9,036 nt of DNA from Lentimicrobium sp. (GTDB lineage Bacteria > Bacteroidota > Bacteroidia > Flavobacteriales > Flavobacteriaceae). Location of the stretch: contig JAEMQE010000136.1 of assembly GCA_022758945.1 (NCBI GenBank), positions 1 to 9,036 on the forward strand. The letters are read 5' to 3'. Shown piece by piece: positions 1 through 5,680 of the stretch. A program made the position numbers and the translations under genes. The first letter of the stretch is position 1. Every line of letters begins with the position of its first letter. Under the pieces are notes generated by a model that was not told the origin of the DNA, made no database searches, and saw only the letters and a list, made by a program, of their open reading frames with translations.

Positions 1-1
1 T

Positions 2-397
2 TGTGTAATGTTAGGTTCACTTTTGGCCGGAACCAAAGAATCTCCAGGCGAAACCATTATTTTCGAGGGAAGAAAATTCAAATCCTATCGTGGAATGGGT
101 TCTGTTGAAGCGATGGAAGGTGGTTCGAAATACCGTTATTTTCAAGATGTGGAAGATGATGTCAAGAAATTGGTTCCCGAAGGAATCGTGGGTCGTGTAC
201 CTTACAAAGGAGAATTGGAAGAAAGTATGCAACAATTCATTGGCGGACTTCGTGCCGGAATGGGGTATTGTGGTGCCAAAGATGTTCCAACCTTGCAAGA
301 TACCGGGCGTTTTGTTCGCATCACCTCCAGCGGAATAACCGAAAGTCATCCTCATAATGTAACGATTACCAAAGAAGCTCCGAATTATTCGAGATAG
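2..397 (+). CDS. guaB: IMP dehydrogenase, C-terminal part (5' end outside window)
   Basis: This is the C-terminal quarter of inosine-5'-monophosphate dehydrogenase, which oxidises IMP to XMP with NAD+ in the first committed step to GMP in the cytoplasm. The frame is open from base 2, and the ATG at base 8 is an internal methionine, not a start. Visible landmarks match bacterial GuaB: MLGSLLAGTKESPGE, the segment KSYRGMGSVEAM after the catalytic-loop region, the flap sequence RYFQ with the Arg-Tyr dyad (codons at 134 and 137) known to activate water, LVPEGIVGRVPYKG, and the C-terminal ESHPHNVTITKEAPNY, which in the family supplies the monovalent-cation site of the neighbouring subunit. The catalytic cysteine and CBS domains would lie upstream, outside the window. 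The gene ends at TAG and runs into a hairpin terminator. It converges on purB and its partner, which places both branches leaving IMP side by side. Confidence 0.97.
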   Translation, partial: CVMLGSLLAGTKESPGETIIFEGRKFKSYRGMGSVEAMEGGSKYRYFQDVEDDVKKLVPEGIVGRVPYKGELEESMQQFIGGLRAGMGYCGAKDVPTLQDTGRFVRITSSGITESHPHNVTITKEAPNYSR

Positions 398-420
398 TTT
401 TAATTCAAGTTTTAAAATAC

Positions 421-454
421 AAAAGGTGCAAGATTCGTTTCTTGCGCTTTTTTT
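421..454. terminator. Intrinsic terminator between guaB and the deacetylase, probably bidirectional
   Basis: A long hairpin has its left arm at 421-433 and its right arm at 440-452, around the loop TTCGTT. The core GCAAGA/TCTTGC is perfectly paired, and the outer stem continues through two G-T wobbles and an A-T run. On the plus strand it ends in seven T (448-454), so it should terminate guaB. Read on the minus strand, the hairpin is followed by TTTTGTATTTT and starts about 16 bases after the deacetylase stop codon, so one structure can serve both convergent genes. Confidence 0.85.
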
Positions 455-469
455 GTTTCGAAATATATT

Positions 470-1234
470 TTATTCCAACTTATCCAAATCCGATAAAGTA
501 TAAAATCGCATATGATTGCGTTTGATGTATTTGCAAATATATTCTAAAGTAGCGTCTTTCGTCTGATAATCTCCCGTCACATTTTCAACGGTTTTGTGGC
601 TATTGAGAATCAAAATCTTATCATTTTTCTTAGCATAATCCAATAATTTCAGAAGATGAGGAATGTTGAAGTGATTGTGTGTATCATCAATACTAAAACT
701 ATAAACTAGATTAGATTCATTGAAATAGCAGCCTTGTTTTGCGGCATTTTCCTCACAAAAAGCGCGTCCTCTTATAATTTTGAATTTTTGCAATAAAGCA
801 GCATCTAATTTTTCGTTTCTAGCACCATAGGGGTACGCAAAGGAGGTGACTTTCAGTCCGTAAAAGTTCATTAATTTCAACATTGGATCGATTTCCTGAT
901 GCATATATTCATTGATAGTGTGAACACGGATATAGTCAACAGCATTGATGTGATTGAGGGTATGACCCGCAATTTCGTGTCCTTCTTTTTGTAATTCAAG
1001 GAGTTTTAGAATTTGGTAATGCTTTAATCGGTTGATTTTACAAACACAAAAAGTACCTTTCCAAGAATATTTCTTCAATTTTTGGTTGGTCGCATACCAC
1101 TCATTGATATAGGCATCATCAAAGGACAAAATCACCCCCGCACGGTAAGGCTTGATTTCGGGTTTTTCTTTTTCACAAGATTGTAAAATTAAAAAAGCAC
1201 AAAGTAATTGTGTTATTAGAAAATACTTCTTCAT
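470..1234 (-). CDS. Lipoprotein polysaccharide deacetylase (NodB homology domain)
   Basis: A predicted exported lipoprotein of 254 residues with a carbohydrate esterase 4 (NodB-type) fold, expected to remove N- or O-acetyl groups from a polysaccharide at the cell surface or in the periplasm. Residues 1-20 form a lipoprotein signal with lipobox L-Q-S-C, and Cys20 is followed by the charged stretch EKEKPE. Motif 1 is LSFDDAY (Asp39 as likely catalytic base, Asp40 as metal ligand). Motif 2 is HTLNH (His91 and His95, metal ligands). Motif 3 is FAYPYG (132-137). A late histidine, His213 in LILNSHKT, fits motif 5. The ATG starts 30 bases after the purB stop codon with no visible promoter between, so it is probably co-transcribed with purB, although no functional link is obvious. 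The true substrate (peptidoglycan, capsule or poly-N-acetylglucosamine) cannot be told from sequence. The family call is firm and the substrate is unknown. Confidence 0.88.
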   Translation of the reverse strand: MKKYFLITQLLCAFLILQSCEKEKPEIKPYRAGVILSFDDAYINEWYATNQKLKKYSWKGTFCVCKINRLKHYQILKLLELQKEGHEIAGHTLNHINAVDYIRVHTINEYMHQEIDPMLKLMNFYGLKVTSFAYPYGARNEKLDAALLQKFKIIRGRAFCEENAAKQGCYFNESNLVYSFSIDDTHNHFNIPHLLKLLDYAKKNDKILILNSHKTVENVTGDYQTKDATLEYICKYIKRNHMRFYTLSDLDKLE

Positions 1235-1264
1235 CTTTACATTCTATTTATAACCATCTTTTTG

Positions 1265-2611
1265 TTAAATCCCCAAGAAATTACTTGGTGTAATTTGCAT
1301 CAATTCAGCTTTGATTTCATCGGAAACTTCAAGTGTGCCAATAAATTCGTGAATCGAATCTTTAGTAATTGCTTCATTGGTTCTCGTCAATCCTTTCAAG
1401 GCTTCATACGGATTTGGATAGGCTTCACGACGTAAAATGGTTTGAATTGCTTCGGCAACAACAGCCCAGTTTTTCTCTAAATCTTCGTGGAATTTTGGCT
1501 CATTCAATAGTAATTTATTCAGGCCTTTTAAAGTAGCTTCAAAAGCAATTAGTGTATGGCCAATAGGCACTCCAATATTTCTCAAAACAGTGCTATCTGT
1601 CAAATCACGTTGCAATCTTGATAATGGTAATTTAGCTGAAAGATGTTCGAAAATTGCATTTGCCATTCCTAAATTTCCTTCGGAATTTTCAAAATCAATT
1701 GGGTTTACTTTGTGAGGCATCGCCGATGAACCAATTTCTCCCGCCTTGATTTTTTGTTTGAAATATTCCATTGAAACATAAGTCCAAATATCTCGGTCTA
1801 AGTCAATAACAATGGTGTTGATTCTTTTCAATGCATCAAAAAACGCAGCAAAATGATCGTAATGTTCGATTTGTGTAGTCGGGAAGGAGTGATGCAAGCC
1901 CAAGATTTCTTCAACGAAATTTCCTCCGAATTTTTTCCAGTCAATTTGTGGATACGCCACGTGATGAGCATTGTAATTTCCTGTTGCTCCACCAAATTTA
2001 GCTGCAAATGGCACGTTGAACAATAAACGCATTTGCTCTTCCAGACGTTCTACAAAAACACCAATTTCTTTGCCCAAACGTGTTGGTGAAGCCGGTTGGC
2101 CGTGTGTTTTGGCCAGCATTGGAATAGTTGCCCATTCGATACTTAAATCTTTTAATTTGGAAGTTAAAGTAATCAAAGAAGGCATATATACTTTCTCGAA
2201 AGCCTCTTTGGTCGAAAGCGGAATTGCTGTATTGTTGATGTCTTGTGAAGTCAGTCCAAAGTGGATGAACTCTTTGTATTGCGACAATCCCAGTTTTTCG
2301 AAAGCGTCTTTTATAAAATATTCCACGGCTTTTACATCGTGATTGGTCACTTTTTCGGTTTCTTTTATCCAAAGTGCATCTTCGGTAGAAAAGTTTTTAT
2401 AAATATTGCGTAAACTTTCGAATACATTCGGGTTTACATCTTTTAGTTGAGGTAATGGAATTTCGCAAAGAGCAATAAAATATTCAATTTCTACCAATAC
2501 GCGGTATTTGATTAAAGCTTCCTCGGAGAAAAATTTTGAAAGTGAACTGGTTTTGCTTCTATATCTGCCGTCAATAGGCGATACTGCGTTTAATTCGTTT
2601 AATGTAGTCAT
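1265..2611 (-). CDS. purB: Adenylosuccinate lyase
   Basis: Cytoplasmic enzyme of the fumarase/aspartase superfamily that eliminates fumarate twice in purine synthesis: from SAICAR to give AICAR, and from adenylosuccinate to give AMP. The product has 448 residues, close to the roughly 456 of the E. coli enzyme, and is of the E. coli type. It opens with LNAVSPIDGRY (residues 7-17). TSQDINNTA begins at residue 121. KTHGQPASPTRLGKE (168-182) holds the general-acid histidine His170. The flexible signature loop GSSAMPHKVNP (294-304) holds the catalytic serine Ser295. QRDLTDSTVLRN (334-345) is also intact. The ATG lies about 24 bases after a perfect TAnnTTTG box, which supports this start. Downstream, the deacetylase gene follows after 30 bases. 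Upstream on the same strand is the sirtuin gene, separated by 189 bases that contain a palindromic repeat, so purB probably begins its own transcript. Confidence 0.98.
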   Translation of the reverse strand: MTTLNELNAVSPIDGRYRSKTSSLSKFFSEEALIKYRVLVEIEYFIALCEIPLPQLKDVNPNVFESLRNIYKNFSTEDALWIKETEKVTNHDVKAVEYFIKDAFEKLGLSQYKEFIHFGLTSQDINNTAIPLSTKEAFEKVYMPSLITLTSKLKDLSIEWATIPMLAKTHGQPASPTRLGKEIGVFVERLEEQMRLLFNVPFAAKFGGATGNYNAHHVAYPQIDWKKFGGNFVEEILGLHHSFPTTQIEHYDHFAAFFDALKRINTIVIDLDRDIWTYVSMEYFKQKIKAGEIGSSAMPHKVNPIDFENSEGNLGMANAIFEHLSAKLPLSRLQRDLTDSTVLRNIGVPIGHTLIAFEATLKGLNKLLLNEPKFHEDLEKNWAVVAEAIQTILRREAYPNPYEALKGLTRTNEAITKDSIHEFIGTLEVSDEIKAELMQITPSNFLGI

Positions 2612-2634
2612 TGTTGTTGTGTTGTTTTGAAGCG

Positions 2635-2642
2635 CAAAAATA
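2635..2642 (-). promoter_or_regulatory. Bacteroidota -7 promoter box for purB
   Basis: On the minus strand this reads TATTTTTG, an exact match to the Bacteroidota sigma-factor -7 consensus TAnnTTTG. It sits 23 bases before the purB ATG, so the inferred transcript would have a leader of under 20 bases. I find no clear TTG or TTTG at the -33 distance; that region is occupied by the heptad repeat. The box may have arisen partly by chance in AT-rich DNA, but its position matches the helicase and rdgB promoters seen later. Confidence 0.55.
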
Positions 2643-2669
2643 GTTATAAGTTATAAGTTTTGAGTTATG
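2642..2669. repeat. Degenerate heptad tandem repeat (AGTTATA-like), four units
   Basis: Four consecutive seven-base units read AGTTATA, AGTTATA, AGTTTTG and AGTTATG. The first two are identical and the others differ at one to three positions. The repeat begins at the last base of the purB -7 box and fills the place of a -33 element, so changes in copy number could in principle alter purB promoter spacing. Short AT-rich repeats of this kind are common in flavobacterial intergenic DNA as I remember it; no function is implied by the sequence alone. Confidence 0.6.
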
Positions 2670-2682
2670 TGTTGGATGTTTT

Positions 2683-2758
2683 TTTGTCATTTCGACGAAG
2701 GAAAAATCACATACCGAGAGCAACTAATGCGATTTCTCCCTGCGGTCGAAATGACAAA
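2683..2758. repeat. 76-base palindromic intergenic repeat with perfect 14-base ends
   Basis: The ends TTTGTCATTTCGAC (2683-2696) and GTCGAAATGACAAA (2745-2758) are perfect inverted repeats. The symmetry continues inward: CGAAGGAAAAATC on the left pairs with GATTTCTCCCTGCG on the right if two one-base gaps are allowed on the left, leaving a central unpaired stretch at about 2709-2730. Transcribed on either strand it would form a long hairpin. It resembles dispersed GTCATTTCGAC...GTCGAAATGACA elements that I recall as common between genes in Flavobacterium. No transposase is present, so if mobile it would depend on an enzyme elsewhere. It lies between the sirtuin stop and purB and could act as an mRNA end or stabilising structure for the sirtuin transcript. 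No T-run follows it on the minus strand, so it is not a canonical intrinsic terminator. Confidence 0.85.
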
Positions 2759-2800
2759 TAGGTCTATTCTACTTTGTCATTGCCATTGAAATTGCTATTG

Positions 2801-3493
2801 TTATATCAGTTTTTTAAGTTCTTTTTGAACGATTTCCATTCCTTTTGAGCCAGTTGTAGCAATTACTTTGATGTCATTTTGTAAATTATAAATTGATGCC
2901 GGTTTTGGATCTATATAAAAAACAGGAATCGTTACGTCAGCAAAATTCATCAGACTTGCTGCCGGATAAACCTGCAATGAAGTGCCAATGATAACAAGAA
3001 TATTAGCGTTTTCAACAATTGTCACGGCTTCTTCTAAGGCAGGAACTTCCTCGCCAAACCAAACAATATGCGGGCGTAATTGATTTCCTTTGTCATCGAC
3101 ATCACCAAAATTCAAATCGGTTTCCCAATCCAGAATGTAGTTGCTATTTTTGGTGCTTCGCACTTTTAACAATTCGCCGTGAAGATGCAAAACATTCGAA
3201 CTTCCAGCTTTTTCATGAAGATTATCCACGTTTTGGGTGATGATTTGCACCTCAAAATCATTTTCTAATTCTGCCAGAATTTGATGGCCTAAATTGGGTT
3301 GTACTTCTTTTAATTGCTGGCGCCTTTTATTGTAAAAGTCAAGAACCATTTTGGGATTTCTATGCCAACCTTCGGGTGTTGCCACGTCCATAACATTGTG
3401 TCCTTCCCAAAGTCCTCCGGCATCGCGAAAGGTTTTGATGCCACTTTCGGCACTGATTCCCGCTCCGGTTAAGACGACTAGTTTCTTTTTCAT
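2801..3493 (-). CDS. NAD-dependent protein deacylase (class III-type sirtuin) lacking the zinc cysteines
   Basis: A CobB/SIRT5-like sirtuin that would use NAD+ to remove acyl groups from protein lysines, releasing nicotinamide and O-acyl-ADP-ribose. From the chosen ATG it has 230 residues. Motifs include GAGISAESGI (10-19) for NAD binding, FRDAGGLW (22-29), the class III pair Tyr54 and Arg57 in FYNKRRQQL, which in E. coli CobB and SIRT5 binds succinyl or malonyl groups, QNVDNLH (87-93), catalytic His105 in HLHGE, RPHIVWFGE (140-148), and GTSLQVYPAA (170-179). The zinc-binding module, normally four cysteines between about 111 and 139, has none, and the whole protein contains no cysteine. An upstream in-frame GTG at 3511 would add six residues, but the ATG at 3493 places MKKKLVVLTGAG as usual for the family. 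It is divergent from the trmH-like gene. The gene symbol is left empty because cobB is used differently among organisms. Confidence 0.93.
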   Translation of the reverse strand: MKKKLVVLTGAGISAESGIKTFRDAGGLWEGHNVMDVATPEGWHRNPKMVLDFYNKRRQQLKEVQPNLGHQILAELENDFEVQIITQNVDNLHEKAGSSNVLHLHGELLKVRSTKNSNYILDWETDLNFGDVDDKGNQLRPHIVWFGEEVPALEEAVTIVENANILVIIGTSLQVYPAASLMNFADVTIPVFYIDPKPASIYNLQNDIKVIATTGSKGMEIVQKELKKLI

Positions 3494-3510
3494 AATTTTA
3501 TAATTGGACA

Positions 3511-3551
3511 CAGATGAAACGGATTTTCAAACGCGGATTAAACGGAATTTC
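3511..3551. repeat. Two imperfect 18-base direct repeats in the sirtuin-trmH divergent region
   Basis: The units at 3511-3528 (CAGATGAAACGGATTTTC) and 3534-3551 (CGGATTAAACGGAATTTC) match at 15 of 18 positions with a 23-base offset. They lie just upstream of the sirtuin start codon. The motif ACAGATKAAACGGATT resembles degenerate repeats I recall between genes in Bacteroidota, so a dispersed element is more likely than a specific operator. An operator for the divergent pair is not excluded. Confidence 0.55.
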
Positions 3552-3587
3552 ATAAAATTTTTAGAAAATAAAAGTAATCTTTTTTAG

Positions 3588-3595
3588 TATTTTTA
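3588..3595 (+). promoter_or_regulatory. Possible -7 box for the trmH-like gene
   Basis: TATTTTTA matches TAnnTTTG at all but the final position and lies 19 bases before the ATG at 3615, the same geometry as the better boxes in this window. No convincing -33 TTG is seen upstream, so the call is tentative. Confidence 0.3.
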
Positions 3596-3614
3596 CCAAA
3601 AATAATTCCTCAAA

Positions 3615-4271
3615 ATGATTGATCTCGATTATCTTCATTTTCTCGAAAACATCCTGACAGAAAATCGAAAAAATAAGTTTCTGAAAGTCTTGGAAAACAG
3701 AACCAAGCATTTTACCATTGCTGTGGAAGATATTTTCCAAATGCACAATGCCAGTGCCGTGATGCGCAGTTGTGAGATTTTTGGCATTCAGGAATTGAAC
3801 GTGATTGAGCAGCGTTATGGCAAAAGTATCGATAAGGAAATTGCCATGGGAGCCCAGAAATGGGTTGATATTAATAAGTTTGATAATGTAGCAAATTGTG
3901 TGGAAACCCTGAAGAATAAAGGATACCAAATCATTGCCACAACGCCACACGAGAATGATTGTTTGTTGGATGATTTTGATATTTCGAAACCCAGCGCTTT
4001 GTTTTTTGGAACAGAAAGAGACGGATTGTCTGAAGAGATATTACAAAAAGCAGATGGTTTCCTTAAAATTCCGATGGTGGGTTTTACTGAAAGTCTGAAT
4101 ATTTCGGTTTCGGCGGCAATTATCATTCAAAATCTGATGAACCGACTTCGAAATTCTGATATTGATTGGCATTTAACCGAAGAAGAAATCCTGATAAAGA
4201 GATTGGCTTGGACCAAGAATTCTATAAAAGACATCAAAAGAATAGAGGAAAGGTATTTTTCTGAATTATAA
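3615..4271 (+). CDS. trmH: TrmH-family tRNA/rRNA 2'-O-methyltransferase (SPOUT), probably tRNA Gm18
   Basis: An S-adenosylmethionine-dependent ribose methyltransferase with the knotted SPOUT fold, acting as a dimer in the cytoplasm. It has 218 residues, close to E. coli TrmH (229). All three SpoU motifs are present: motif 1 N45-A-S-A-V-M-R51-S-C-E with Arg51 as the catalytic arginine, motif 2 LFFGTERDGLSEEIL (129-143), and motif 3 IPMVGFTESLNISVSAAI (152-169), which forms the SAM-binding knot. GAQKWVD (79-85) and the helical C-terminal tail after residue 185 resemble TrmH, which methylates G18 in the D-loop of tRNA, rather than the rRNA enzymes RlmB or TsnR, which carry an N-terminal RNA-binding domain that is absent here. 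The start is chosen because MIDLDYLHFLENIL opens the N-terminal helix. It is transcribed away from the sirtuin. Subfamily assignment is good but not certain. Confidence 0.88.
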   Translation: MIDLDYLHFLENILTENRKNKFLKVLENRTKHFTIAVEDIFQMHNASAVMRSCEIFGIQELNVIEQRYGKSIDKEIAMGAQKWVDINKFDNVANCVETLKNKGYQIIATTPHENDCLLDDFDISKPSALFFGTERDGLSEEILQKADGFLKIPMVGFTESLNISVSAAIIIQNLMNRLRNSDIDWHLTEEEILIKRLAWTKNSIKDIKRIEERYFSEL

Positions 4272-4381
4272 AACATGCCCCAAAATTCTAGATTTTTTAT
4301 CGACAAACAACATAGCCCTTGTAATTTAAAGAGTATTTTATCCTTTCAACGATTTTAATATTTTTAGTTGAATAATGTTTA

Positions 4382-4389
4382 TACGTTTG
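4382..4389 (+). promoter_or_regulatory. Bacteroidota -7 promoter box for the 128-residue unknown gene
   Basis: TACGTTTG is an exact match to TAnnTTTG, ending 27 bases before the ATG at 4417. A -33 TTG at the standard distance is not evident; TTG at 4368-4370 is only 11 bases upstream. With its own promoter, the gene is probably transcribed independently of trmH. Confidence 0.5.
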
Positions 4390-4416
4390 ATATGAAATTT
4401 TTAAACATATCATTTC

Positions 4417-4803
4417 ATGGGAACGAAAAATATATTTAGCACTACCTATAGACAAGATTATTTCCAAGGATATTCAAATGGTCAGAATCCATTTCTGCAA
4501 ATTGACAGCAAAAAAAACAGTGTAGCTTTTATTTCCGGATTTAATTCCGGGAGGATGGATTATGAGGAAATGAACGGTCAAATTTCTAAAGGAATTCCTC
4601 CGCGTACGGTTACCATTAAAGTTTTGGAAGAATTTCTTCTGGCTGGTTTGCTTGGGTTAAGTATTGAAGATACGGATGATTATACAACCTTCCAACTTAA
4701 TATAATAGCAAAATGGTATCAAAGTGGTGTTGAGAAATATGATCCAAGTCAAAGTACCTATCTTTTCGACATTCTTGAAAATATAGGGATTCAGATAGAT
4801 TAA
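4417..4803 (+). CDS. Protein of unknown function with paired FxxGYxxG motifs
   Basis: I do not recognise this 128-residue protein. It has no signal peptide and no convincing membrane segment, so it is probably cytoplasmic. Residues 14-25 (DYFQGYSNGQNP) and 36-49 (SVAFISGFNSGRMD and Y) share the pattern F-x-x-G-[YF]-[SN]-x-G. Then come a short NGQISKGIPPRTV segment (53-65), a helix-like stretch KVLEEFLLAGLLGL (68-81), an acidic turn EDTDD, and a C-terminal part containing KWYQSGVEKYDPSQ. The paired glycine/aromatic motifs recall small ribosome modulation factor and CrpP-like proteins, but this is only a pattern resemblance, the protein is about twice as long, and homology is not shown. The case for a real gene is good: a consensus -7 box upstream, ATG start, codon use like its neighbours and a fit between trmH and the convergent gene with only 19 bases to the latter's stop. 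Confidence 0.75.
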   Translation: MGTKNIFSTTYRQDYFQGYSNGQNPFLQIDSKKNSVAFISGFNSGRMDYEEMNGQISKGIPPRTVTIKVLEEFLLAGLLGLSIEDTDDYTTFQLNIIAKWYQSGVEKYDPSQSTYLFDILENIGIQID

Positions 4804-4822
4804 GTTTATTTTGGAGGTCAGT

Positions 4823-5590
4823 TTATTTCTTCTTCAAAATCTTATATTCTTCATAACAGCCACTTATAGCATCCAGAATTTGCAGGTCATTGGCGGTTTT
4901 TACAAACGATTCGGAGTAATTGCAGCGTTCGAGAATTTCGGCAATTTCCTTTTTGTCCACACCCAGAAGTGCGGCAATGGTTTCGCGATCGTATTTGGTT
5001 TCCAGAAGATTTCGAACGGTATCGTCCTTCTTCATTTCTTTCAACCTTTTGAGTTCAGTGGGTTTTTTGCCAAAGAAATTATAAAGTGCATCAGCAGGAT
5101 TGAAGATAGAACCCATCACTTTTCCGAAAGCATTTGGCGAATATTCTCCTGCTTCATAGCCTTCTGTCAAGCCCGAAATGCTGTAACGATAGTTTTCTTT
5201 TACAGGAATCAATTTTGAATCCACTTCGATATAACCGGTTAAATTATAGCGCCCAACAACGACTTCTTCGAGCGCATAGGCTTTTTCGGTCAGTTGAATG
5301 GTAGTAGTTTTGGTTTTTACCCAGTCATTAGTAACTCTAATTCTCAGGGATTGAAAACCAATACAACTGATATGCAAAGTGTCATTTACGGAAACAGCAA
5401 GTACAAAATTACCTCTGTCGTCTGTAGTTGTACCTCTGACTTTATTGATGTTGATGATATTTACATTTGGTAAGGGAAATTTCGTGTTGTCGTTGATAAT
5501 AGTCCCAGTAACGGTTTGAACTGGTTCAATGACTTGCGAAAAAGCTGTTGAGGAGAGTATTAAAAAAAAGAAAACTACAAAATATTTCAT
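4823..5590 (-). CDS. Secreted CarboxypepD_reg-like domain protein with uncharacterised C-terminal half
   Basis: A 255-residue exported protein. Residues 1-18 form a Sec signal ending in A-F-S before Gln19, typical of signal peptidase I, with no lipobox, so the mature protein is periplasmic or associated with the outer membrane. Residues about 26-88 form a beta-sandwich of the CarboxypepD_reg-like family: VTGTIIND, PLPNVNIININ, GTTTDDRGNFVL, DTLHISCIGFQ. This is the domain found at the N terminus of SusC/RagA TonB-dependent receptors. ALEEVVVGRYNLTGYI (106-121) even resembles the linker that follows it in those receptors, but no plug or barrel follows. Residues 122-255 are charged and mostly helix-like, with no family I know. 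It lies 86 bases downstream of the helicase gene on the same strand and converges on the 128-residue gene. Function unknown; a role in envelope protein assembly is only a guess. Confidence 0.85.
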   Translation of the reverse strand: MKYFVVFFFLILSSTAFSQVIEPVQTVTGTIINDNTKFPLPNVNIININKVRGTTTDDRGNFVLAVSVNDTLHISCIGFQSLRIRVTNDWVKTKTTTIQLTEKAYALEEVVVGRYNLTGYIEVDSKLIPVKENYRYSISGLTEGYEAGEYSPNAFGKVMGSIFNPADALYNFFGKKPTELKRLKEMKKDDTVRNLLETKYDRETIAALLGVDKKEIAEILERCNYSESFVKTANDLQILDAISGCYEEYKILKKK

Positions 5591-5663
5591 AAACTGATTT
5601 AAAACTTTAAAAGTAATAAAACGGGATTAAATATTTTGTAGTTTCAGTATAATTATAAGAAAA

Positions 5664-5680
5664 TTAACAAAAGGTGTTAA
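5664..5680 (-). repeat. Small hairpin at the helicase stop codon
   Basis: TTAACA (5664-5669) and TGTTAA (5675-5680) can pair around a five-base loop. The structure includes the helicase stop codon and, on the minus strand, is followed by TTTTCTTAT. It might be a weak terminator, but the stem is only six bases and AT-rich. Confidence 0.25.

Noticed and set aside
17..355. Minus-strand and second plus-strand open frames within the guaB end
   Set aside because: They overlap a clear IMP dehydrogenase coding sequence in a different frame and show no protein features.
1998..2372. Open frames on both strands inside purB
   Set aside because: purB is intact and highly conserved here; these are shadows.
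2642..2780. CRISPR-like array suggested by repeated units near purB
   Set aside because: The heptads are contiguous with no spacers and the palindrome is one unit; no cas genes are present.
2612..2800. Purine riboswitch upstream of purB
   Set aside because: The leader inferred from the -7 box is under 20 bases, too short for an aptamer, and I see no conserved purine aptamer core.
3561..3950. Minus-strand open frame opposite the trmH-like gene
   Set aside because: The plus-strand gene has all three SpoU motifs; the antisense frame has no recognisable features.
4272..4300. Possible terminator after the trmH-like gene (AAAATTCTAGATTTTTT)
   Set aside because: The stem is only four or five A-T rich pairs with a mismatch, too weak to call a terminator despite the T-run.
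4811..5218. Plus-strand open frame antisense to the CarboxypepD_reg-like gene
   Set aside because: The minus-strand gene has a signal peptide and a recognisable domain; the antisense translation looks like shadow sequence.
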